64,000 nt of DNA, taken from Elymus sibiricus. Its lineage: Eukaryota; Streptophyta; Magnoliopsida; Poales; Poaceae. Both the position numbers and the translations under genes were made by a program. The notes under the pieces are model-generated. The model ran no database searches. It was not told where the DNA came from and saw only the letters and a list, made by a program, of their open reading frames with translations. Positions 55,567-64,000 of the stretch are shown here, in pieces. The stretch covers positions 429,141,379-429,205,378 of the forward strand of contig CM077676.1 in the NCBI GenBank assembly GCA_039707655.1, given 5' to 3'. Every line of letters begins with the position of its first letter. Within the stretch, counting starts at the first letter, position 1.

Positions 55567-57410
55567 TGTTGGAAATATGCCCTAGAGGCAATAATAAATT
55601 GGTTATTATTATATTTCCTTGTTCATGATAATCTTTTATTATCCATGCTATAATTGTATTGATTGGAAACTCAAATATATGTGTGGATACATAGACAACA
55701 CTGTGTCCCTAGTAAGCCTCTAGTTAACTAGCTCGTTGATCAAAAGATGGTGAAGGTTTCCTAGCCATGGACATGAGATGTCATTTGATAACGGGATCAC
55801 ATCATTGGGAGAATGATGTGATGGACAAGACCCAAACTATAAACGTAGCATATGATCGTGTCAGTTTATTGCTATTGTTTTCTGCATGTCAAGTATCTGT
55901 TCCTATGACCATGAGATCATGCAATTCACTGACACCGTAGGAGTGCCTTGTGTGTATCAAACGTCACAACGTAACTGGGTGACTATAAAGGTACTCTACA
56001 GGTATCTCCGAGGGTGTCTGTTGGGTTGGCATGGATCAAGACTGGGATTTGTTACTCCGTGTGACGGAGAGGTATCTCAGGGCCCACTCGGTAATACAAC
56101 ATCACAATGAGCCTTGCAAGCAATGTGACTAAAGTGTTAGCCACGAGATCTTGTATTACGGAACGAGTAAAGAGACTTGCCGATAACGAGATTGAACTAG
56201 GTATAGAGATACCGACGATCGAATCTCGGGCAAGTAACATACCGAAGAACAAAAGGAACAGTATACGAGATTAACTGAATCCTTGACATAGATGTTCAAC
56301 CGATGAAGATCTTCGTAGAATATGTAGGAACCAATATGGGCATCCAGGTCCCGCTATTGGTTATTGGCCGTAGAGGTGTCTCGGTCATGTCTGCATAGTT
56401 CTCGAACCCGCAGGGTCTACACACTTAATGTTTGGTGACGATTAGTATAGTTGAGTTATTGTGTTGGTGACCGAAAGTTGTTCGGAGTCCCGGATAAGAT
56501 CCCGGACATGACAAGGATCTCCGGAAGAGTCCGGAGGTAAAGATTGATATATGTGATAACAGTGTTTTGATCTCCGGAAGGGTTCCGGAATTCACCGGAA
56601 GGGGTTCCGGGTGTTTACCGAAGTGTTCGGGTGCAGCAACACTTTATATGGGCCAAAGGGGTAAAGCCCACGAGGTATTGGAAAGTGCAAAAGGACGTTT
56701 TGCTGCGGCCTTAAGCAGTACTACCGCTGGTAAGGCAGTACTACCGCGTAAGCGGTACTACCGCTTGTGTGAAGCGGTACTACCGCTCAAGCGGTACTAC
56801 CGCTCGTGAGCGGTACTACCGCTTGTACGCGGTACTGCTGGAATCCGAGTTAGACTCTTTTCGTGCGGGCCAAACCGACCTTGTGCGGCCAAAACCGACC
56901 TTGTGGAGGCTTTCTCTCCAAGTTTAGACCCCAGGGCTCAACATATAAATAGAGGGGCAGGGCTAGCACACGGGATACATCAAGATTTCCCCAAGCTGTG
57001 TGCCGGCAACCCTAACCCTCTAGTTCTTCCCGTCATAATCTCCGTAGTGCTTGGCGAAGCCCTGCAGAGATTGTTCCTCACCACCATCACCACGCCGTCG
57101 TGCTGCCGGAACTCATCCACTACTTCACCATCGCTCGCTGGATCGAGGAGGTGAAGGCGTCATCAAGCCGTACGTGTGTTGAACGCGGAGGTGCCGTCCG
57201 TTCGGCGCTAGATCGTGATTGGATCGAGGGACGACTTGCGATTTGGATCGCGAGGACGTTCGACTACATCGACCGCGTTTCTTAACGCTTCCGCTTAGCG
57301 ATCTACAAGGGTATGTAGATTCACTCTCCCTCTCGTAGATGCTCATCACCATGGATAGATCTTGCGTGTGCGTAGGAAATTTTTTGTTTCCCATGCAACG
57401 TTCCCTAACA
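55567..57410 (+). repeat. 5' LTR (1844 bp) with a palindromic GCGGTACTACCGC array
   Basis: TGTTGGAAATATGCCCTAGA to ACGTTCCCTAACA. At about 56710-56835 the word AGCGGTACTACCGCT is repeated; each word is itself a palindrome. The same array occurs in the LTR at 61254-63106 but is absent from the three LTRs of the 1.74-kb subfamily here. Confidence 0.9.
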
Positions 57411-58664
57411 GTGGCATCTGAGCCAGGTCTATGTGTAGATGAGATCTCGAGTAGAACACAAACGAGTTGTGGGCGTGGGTGTATACATATTGCTTGCCGT
57501 TACTAGTTGATACTTGATTCGGCGGTATTGTGAGATGAAGCGGCCCGGACCGACATTACGCGTACGCTTACGCGAGACAGGTTTCACCGCTACGTGCACT
57601 CGTTGCATAAAGGTGACTGGCGGGTGTCTGTCTCTCTCACTTTAGTTGAATCGATTTCAATGAAGAGGGTTCTTTTAGAAGATCAAAAAGCAATCACTAC
57701 ACCACGTTGTGGTTTTGCGTAGGTAAGAATCGTTCTTGCTAGATACCCGTAGCAGCCACGTAAAACTTGCAACAACAATTAGAGGACGTCTAACTTGTTT
57801 TTGCAGGGTATGTTGTGATGTGATATGGCCAATTACATGATGAGATATATGTGATGTATGAGATGATCATGTGTTGTATAGAATATCACGACTTGCATGT
57901 CGATGAGTACGGCAACTGGCAGGAGCCATAGAGTTGTCTTTAATTATTTTCGCCGTTTTGCTTTACTTTATCGCTATGAGTTAGCAAATAGTCGTGGAAG
58001 CAACAGTCGGCGCGACAACCTCATGGCGACACGTTGATGGAGATCAAGATGATGGATATCATGGTGTCATGCCGGTGACGATGGAGATCATGCCGGTGCT
58101 TTGGAGATGGAGATCAAAATCACAAGTTCATGGCCATATCATGTCACTTATGATTTGCATGTGATGTTAATCCTTTTTATGCATCTTGTTTTGCTTAGGA
58201 CGACGGTAGCATTATAAGGTGATCCCTCACTTAAATTTCAAGATAAATTGTGTTCTCCCCGAGTGTGCACCGTTGCGAAAGTTCGTCGTTTCGAGACATC
58301 ACGTGATGATCGGGTGTGATAGACTCTACGTTCACATACAACGGGTGCAAGCCAGTGTTGCACATGCGGAACACTCGGGTTAAACTTGACGAGCCTAGCA
58401 TGTACAGACATGGCCTCGGAACACAAGAGACCGAAAGGTCGAACATGAGTCATATAGTAGATATGATCAACATGAAGATGTTCACCATTGAAACCACCTC
58501 AACTCACGTGATGATCGGACTTGAGTTGGTGGATTTGGATCATGTTACACTCGAATGACCGGAGGGATGTCAATCTGAGTGGGAGTTTTAAGTAATATGA
58601 TTAACTAAACTCATTATCTTGAACAATAGTCTAAGTTGTCTTTGCTATATTTATGTTGTAGATC

Positions 58665-61253
58665 ATGGCTCGCGCAGTAGCACCCCTGAATTTTAATGCG
58701 TTCCTAGAGAAAGCTAAAGTTGAAAGATGATGGAAGTAACTTTGTGGACTGGGCCCGTAATCTAAGGATTATCCTTACGGCTTCCCAGAAGGCTTATGTC
58801 CTTGATGCACCGCTTGGTGATCCACCCGCTCCAGTTGAGTCTCTAGACGTTGTGAACGCCTGGCAGGCTCGTTCTGAAGATTACTCAATAGTTGAATGTG
58901 CATTATTGTATGGCTTAGAACCGGGACTTCAAAGACGTTTTGAACGTCATGGAGCATATGAGATGTTCCAGGAGTTGAAGTTTATCTTTCAGAAGAATGC
59001 CCGGATCGAGAGGTATGAGATCTCCGATAAGTTCTATGCCTGCAAGATGGAGGAGAACGGGTCTATCAGTGATCACATACTCAGAATGTCTAGGTACTCC
59101 ACCTGTTTGGCTGAATTGGGGATGCCCCTTCCGCCAGAGGCTATCACTGACAGAGTTCTTCAATCATTGCCACCTAGCTACAAGAGCTTCGTGTTGAACT
59201 ATAACATGCACGGGATGAACAAGTCAGTCGCCGAGCTGTTTGCGATGCTGAAAGTCGCTGAGTCTGAAATTCAGAAGGAGCATCAAGTGTTGATGGTCAA
59301 TAAAACCACTAGTTTCAAGAAAAATGGCAAGGGTAAGAAGGGTAACTCCAAAAAGAGTGGCAAAGCAGTTGCTCCTCCCGTGAAGAAACCCAAGGCTGGA
59401 CCCAAACCAGAAACTGTGTGCTTTCATTGCAAGGGAACTGGACACTGGAAGCGGAACTGCCCAAAGTATTTGGCTGACAAGAAGGCGGCCAACAACAAAC
59501 AAGGTATATATGATATACATGTTATTGATGTGTACCTTACCAACTCTCGTTGTAGTGCCTGGGTATTTGATACCGGTGCGGTTGCTCATATTTGCAACTC
59601 AAAACAGGAACTGCGAAATAGACGGAGGCTGGCAAAGGACGAAGTGACGATGCGCGTGGGAAATGGTTCCAGGGTTGATGTGATCGCCGTCGGCACGCTC
59701 GCTCTTCGATTACCATCGGGATTAGTGATGAACCTGAATAAATGTTATTTGGTGCCTACGTTAAGCATGAACATTATATCTGGATCTTGTTTATTGCGAG
59801 ACGGTTACTCATTTAAATCAGAGAATAATGGTTGTTCTATTTATATGAGTAATATCTTTTATGGTCATGCACCCGATGTGAGGGGTTTATTCTTATTGAA
59901 TCTCGATAGTAATGATACACATGTTCATAACATTGATGCCAAAAGATGTAGAATTGGAAATGATAATACCACTTTCTTGTGGCACTGCCGTTTAGGTCAT
60001 ATTGGCGTAAAACGCATGAGGAAACTCCATGCTGATGGACTTTTGGAGTCACTTGATTTTGAATCACTTGACACATGTGAGCCATGCCGCATGGGCAAGA
60101 TGACTAAAACGCCGTTCTCTGGAACAATGGAACGGGCAAGTGACTTGTTGGAAATCATACATACTGATGTGTGCGGTCCGATGAGCATTGAGGCGCGCGG
60201 TGGTTATCGTTACTTTCTCACCTTCACTGATGACTTAAGTAGATATGGGTATATTTACTTAATGAAACACAAGTCTGAAACGTTTGAAAAGTTCAAACAA
60301 TTTCAAAGTGAAGTTGAGAATCATCGTAACAAGAAGATTAAATTCCTACGATCTGATCGAGGAGGAGAATATCTGAGTTATGAGTTTGGCAGTCACTTAA
60401 GACAATGTGGAATTGTTTCACAACTGACACCGCCTAGAACACCACAGCGTAATGGTGTGTCCGAACGTCGTAATCGAACCTTATTAGATATGGTGCGATC
60501 TATGATGTCTCTTGCCGATTTGCCACTATCGTTTTGGGGTTATGCATTAGAGACAGCTGCATTCACTTTAAATAGGGCACCATCGAAATCCGTTGAGACG
60601 ACGCCATATGAACTTTGGTTTGGCAAGAAGCCAAAGCTGTCATTTCTTAAAGTTTGGGGATGTGATGCTTATGTCAAAAAGCTTCAGCCTGAAAAACTGG
60701 AACCCAAAGCAGAGAAATGCGTCTTCATAGGATACCCAAAAGAGACAGTTGGGTATACCTTCTACCTTAGATCCGAAGGCAAAGTGTTTGTCGCTAAAAA
60801 CGGAACATTTCTTGAGAAATAGTTTCTCTCGAAAGAATTGAGTGGGAGGAAGATAGAACTTGATGAGGTTGTTGAACCTTTACTTCAACCTGAGAGTAGC
60901 GCAGCGCAGAAAGATGTTTCTGTAGAGCCTACATCAGCTAAAGAGGAAGTTAATGATGATGATCATGAAGCTTTGAATCAAGTTGCTATCGAACCTCGTA
61001 GGTCGACAAGGACGCGTACTGCTCCTGAGTGGTACGGCAACCCTGTTTTAGAGGTCATGTTGTTGGACAACGATGAACCAACGAGCTATGGAGAAGCGAT
61101 GATGGGCCCGGATTCCGAGAAATGGTTAGAGGCCATGAAATCCGAGATGGGATCCATATATGAAAACAAAGTGTGGACTTTGGAAGTATTACCTGAAGGG
61201 CGTAAGGCCATTCAGAACAAATGGATCTTTAAGAGGAAGACGGACGCGGACGG
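58665..61253 (+). pseudogene. Copia gag-pol, truncated at 61253, with one frameshift and one nonsense codon
   Basis: ATG at 58665 (MARAVAPLNFNAFLEK); an extra base near 58705 shifts the frame, which resumes at 58720. Gag runs from KDDGSNFVDWARNLRIILTA to the zinc knuckle CFHCKGTGHWKRNCP. Protease follows with WVFDTGAVAHICNS, then integrase (WHCRLGHIGVKRMRKLH, CEPCRMGKM, HTDVCGPM, SDRGGEY). TAG at 60820-60822 replaces a Glu codon of sister copies. Pol then runs on to VWTLEVLPEG and the insertion site. It is the most complete gag-protease-integrase stretch in the window but cannot make a full polyprotein. Confidence 0.9.
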
Positions 61254-63106
61254 TGTTGGGGAACGTTGCATGGGAAACAAAAATTTTCCTACGCACACAC
61301 AAGATCTACCCATGGTGATGAGCATCTACGAGAGGGAGAGTGAATCTACATACCCTTGTAGATCGCTAAGCGGAAGCGTTTAAGAAACGCGGTTGATGTA
61401 GTCGAACGTCTCCGCGATCCAAATCGCAAGTCGTCCCTCGATCCGATCACGAACTAGCGCCGAACGGACGGCACCTCCGCGTTCAACACACGTACGGCTT
61501 GATGACGCCTTCACCTCCTCGATCCAGCGAGCGATGGTGAAGTAGTGGTTGAGTTCCAGCAGCACGACGGCGTGGTGATGGTGGTGAGGAACAATCTCTG
61601 CAGGGCTTCGCCAAGCGCTACGGAGATTATGACGGAGGAACTAGAGGGTTAGGGTTGCCGCACACGGCTTGGGGAAATCTTTATGTATCTCGTGTGCTAG
61701 CCCTGCCCCTCTATTTATATGTTGAGCCTTGGGGTCTAAACTTGGAGTAAAAGCCTCCTCCAGGTCGGTTTTGCCCGCACAAGGTCGGTTTGGCCCGCAG
61801 GAAAAGAGTCCAACTCGGATCCCTGCCGAACCGTGCACAGCCGCGCACAAGCGGTAGTACCGCTCACAAGCGGTAGTACCGCTTGGGCGGTAGTACCGCT
61901 TCACACAAGCGGTAGTACCACTCGGGCGGTAGTACCGCTTCACCAAGCGGTAGTACCGCTTACGCGGCAGCAAAACTACTTTTGCACTTTCCAATACCTC
62001 GTGGGCTTTATCCCTTTGGCCCATATAAAGTGTTGCTGCACCTGAACACTTCGGTAAACATCCGGAACCCCTTCCGGTGAACTCCGGAACCCTTCCGGAG
62101 ATCAAAACACTATTATCACATATATCAATCTTTACCTCCAGACTATTCCGGAGATCCTCGTCATGTCCGGGATCTTATCCGGGACTCCGAACAACTTTCG
62201 GTCACCAACATAATAACTCAATTATACTAATCGTCACCAAACGTTAAGTGTGTAGACCCTGCGGGTTCGAGAACTATGTAGACATGACCGAGACACCTCT
62301 ACGGCTAAATAACCAATAGCGGGACCTGGATGCCCATATTGGCTCCTACATATTCTACGAAGATCTTTTATCGGTCGAACCTCTATGTCAAGGATTCAGT
62401 TAATCCCGTATGCTGTTCCCTTTGTTCTTCGGTATGTTACTTGCCCGAGATTCGATCGTCGGTATCTCTATACCTAGTTCAATCTCGTTACCGGCAAGTC
62501 TCTTTACTCGTTCCGTAATACAAGATCTCGTGGCTAACACTTTAGTCACATTGCTTGCAAGGCTCATTGTGATGTTGTATTACCGAGTGGGCCCTGAGAT
62601 ACCTCTCCGTCATACGGAGTAACAAATCCCAGTCTTGATCCATGCCAACCCAACAGACACCCTCGGAGATACCTGTAGAGCACCTTTATAGTCGCCCAGT
62701 TACGTTGCGACGTTTGATACACACAAGGTATTCCTCCGGTGTCAGTGAGTTGTATGATCTCATGGTCAAAGGAATAGATACTTGACATGCAGAAAACAAT
62801 AGCAATAAACTAACACGATCATATGCTATGTTCGTAGTTTGGGTCTTGTCCATCACATCATTCTCCTAATGATGTGATCCCGTTATCAAATGACATCTCA
62901 TGTCAATGGTTAGGAAACCTTAACCATCTTTGATCAACGAGCTAGTTAACTAGAGGCTTACTAGGGACACAGTGTTGTCTATGTACCCACACATGTATTT
63001 GAGTTTCCAATCAATACAATTATAGCATGGATAATAAACGATTATCATGAACAAGGAAATATAATAATAACCAATTTATTATTGCCTCTAGGGCATATTT
63101 CCAACA
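61254..63106 (-). repeat. 3' LTR (1853 bp) with a palindromic GCGGTAGTACCGC array
   Basis: Same subfamily as 55567-57410. The array of AAGCGGTAGTACCGCT words is at about 61850-61970. Confidence 0.9.
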
Positions 63107-63189
63107 GTCTCCCACTTGCACTAGAGTCAATAATCTAGTTCACATCACTATGTGATTTACATTGTAATGAATCGAACACCCATGCAGTT

Positions 63190-64000
63190 CTAGAGTTGTT
63201 CATGTTTAGCCCTTGGAAGAGGTTTAGTCATCGGATCTGCAACATTCAGATCCGTGTGTACTTTGCAAATATTTATGTCGTCCTCCTTGATGTAATCGCG
63301 GATGGAATTGAAACGTCGCTTTATGTGTCTGGTCCTCTTGTGAAATCTTGGTTCCTTGGCTAGAGCAATGGCACCAGTATTATCACAAAACAGAGTCATT
63401 GGGTTAAGCGCACTAGGCACTACTCCAAGATCTGTCATGAACTCTTTCATCCAGACACCTTCCTTCGCCGACTCCGAGGCTGCGATGTACTCCGCTTCGC
63501 ATGTAGAATCTGCTACCACGCTTTGCTTGGAACTGCACCAGCTAACCGCACCCCCATTAAGAATAAATACGTATCCGGTTTGCGACTTAGAGTCATCCGG
63601 ATCAGTGTCAAAGCTTGCATCGACGTAACCCTTTACGACGAGCTCTTGATCACCTCCATAAACGAGAAACATGTCTTTAGTCCTTTTCAGGTACTTCAGG
63701 ATATTCTTGACCGCCGTCCAGTGTTCCATTCCTGGATCACTTTGAAACCTTCCGACCATACTTATGGCAAGGCTGACATCGGGTCTTGTGCACAGCATTG
63801 CATACATGATAGAGCCTATGGCCGAAGCATAGGGGATGACACTCATCTTTTCTCTATCTTCTGCAGTCACTGGGCATTGAGTCTTACTCAACTTCACACC
63901 TTGCAATACAGGCAAGAACCCCTTCTTGGACTGATCCATTTTGAACTTCTTCAAAACTTTGTCAAGGTATGTGCTTTGTGAAAGTCCTATTAAGCGTCTC
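63190..64000 (-). CDS. Copia pol C-terminus: end of reverse transcriptase and RNase H, open
   Basis: Open from the window end to 63190. At 63954-63190 it includes KKFKMDQSKKGFLPVLQGVK, TRPDVSLAISM and the RNase H block YVDASFDTDPDD, CEAEYIAASESAKEGVWMKE, LFCDNTGAIALAKEPRF, KHIKRRFNSIRDY, ending with ADPMTKPLPRAKHE. Unlike the other copies in the window it has no visible break, so this element may be the youngest. Only the C-terminal part is in view. Confidence 0.85.
   Translation of the reverse strand, partial: RRLIGLSQSTYLDKVLKKFKMDQSKKGFLPVLQGVKLSKTQCPVTAEDREKMSVIPYASAIGSIMYAMLCTRPDVSLAISMVGRFQSDPGMEHWTAVKNILKYLKRTKDMFLVYGGDQELVVKGYVDASFDTDPDDSKSQTGYVFILNGGAVSWCSSKQSVVADSTCEAEYIAASESAKEGVWMKEFMTDLGVVPSALNPMTLFCDNTGAIALAKEPRFHKRTRHIKRRFNSIRDYIKEDDINICKVHTDLNVADPMTKPLPRAKHEQL

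Larger units (their letters stand above)
55567..61253 (+). mobile_element. Copia LTR retrotransposon, 5' half, interrupted by a second Copia element
   Basis: 5' LTR 55567-57410; primer site TGGCATCTGAGCC just inside (57412-57424); gag-pol 58665-61253. The frame is cut within the reverse-transcriptase start (…FKRKTDADG) by the element at 61254. The remainder should lie beyond the window. The target flank on the left is TACCG, so the matching duplication cannot be checked here. Confidence 0.9.
61254..64000 (-). mobile_element. Second Copia element inserted in the first, running off the window
   Basis: 3' LTR at 61254-63106 in minus orientation (plus reading TGTTGGGGAACG to CATATTTCCAACA), polypurine tract at 63107-63120, then RNase H and reverse-transcriptase sequence on the minus strand to the window end. 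The left flank GACGG (61249-61253) should be repeated at the far end outside the window. Confidence 0.9.

Noticed and set aside
1..64000. A new multi-gene defence or biosynthetic system
   Set aside because: Intact genes are few, unrelated and widely spaced; everything else is transposon sequence or gene remnants.

Overview
The window is nuclear DNA of a grass, most likely a Triticeae species (wheat, Aegilops or barley type). Genes are few and have plant introns (GT/AG). They lie among nested Copia LTR retrotransposons whose LTRs (TGTTGGAAATATGCCC... to ...ACGTTCCCCAACA) resemble the WIS/Angela/BARE group. There are also Stowaway-like MITEs, hAT elements, a tRNA-derived SINE, LINE tails and Helitron-like ends. 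Nothing points to a bacterial, viral or organellar source.

Layout. 1-2.3 kb: an intact six-exon alpha-carbonic anhydrase gene (-). 3.5-5.2 kb: a MITE and a frameshifted NTF2/G3BP-like pseudogene (-). 5.6-14.1 kb: a Helitron-like 3' end and an unrecognised ORF split by a complete but internally deleted Copia element (6329-13854, TSD GCAAC). 14.8-24 kb: LTR fragments, a FAR1/MULE fragment, a long field of CATGGCAAA repeats split by a solo LTR (TSD GTTAT), a MITE, and a small three-exon gene of unknown function (23399-23862). 24-29.2 kb: a dispersed repeat holding a hAT-like element (8-bp TSD), a lipid-transfer-protein pseudogene, a Stowaway and a Mutator-type MITE. 30.8-31.3 kb: an intact SKP1 gene (-). 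33.5-43.9 kb: an F-box/LRR/FBD gene (-) split by an 8.55-kb LTR retrotransposon (TSD GTTTC), which itself holds a 5'-truncated Copia element. 45.1-46.2 kb: an open copy of the NTF2/G3BP-like gene (+). 46.7-51 kb: a Helitron-like end, a deletion-derivative hAT transposon (8-bp TSD) and exon-sized fragments that look like raffinose synthase, TON2/FASS and stromal processing peptidase. 52-53.2 kb: a second copy of the dispersed repeat, holding a SINE with a 15-bp TSD. 54.6-64 kb: a GC-rich ORF (perhaps LINE ORF1) cut by a Copia element (+), itself cut by a second Copia element (-) that runs off the window.

Genes I would take as potentially functional are the carbonic anhydrase, SKP1, the NTF2-domain protein at 45.1 kb (open but lacking the RRM of full-length G3BPs) and, less surely, the 86-residue unknown gene. 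SKP1 and F-box proteins are partners in SCF ubiquitin ligases, but the F-box neighbour here is clearly broken. The left end (about 60-5560) and the 44.7-49.6 kb region share collinear pieces in inverted orientation, which suggests an old inverted segmental duplication since altered by transposons. I did not find a new molecular system. The main interest is the readable insertion history and a few small or truncated host genes.
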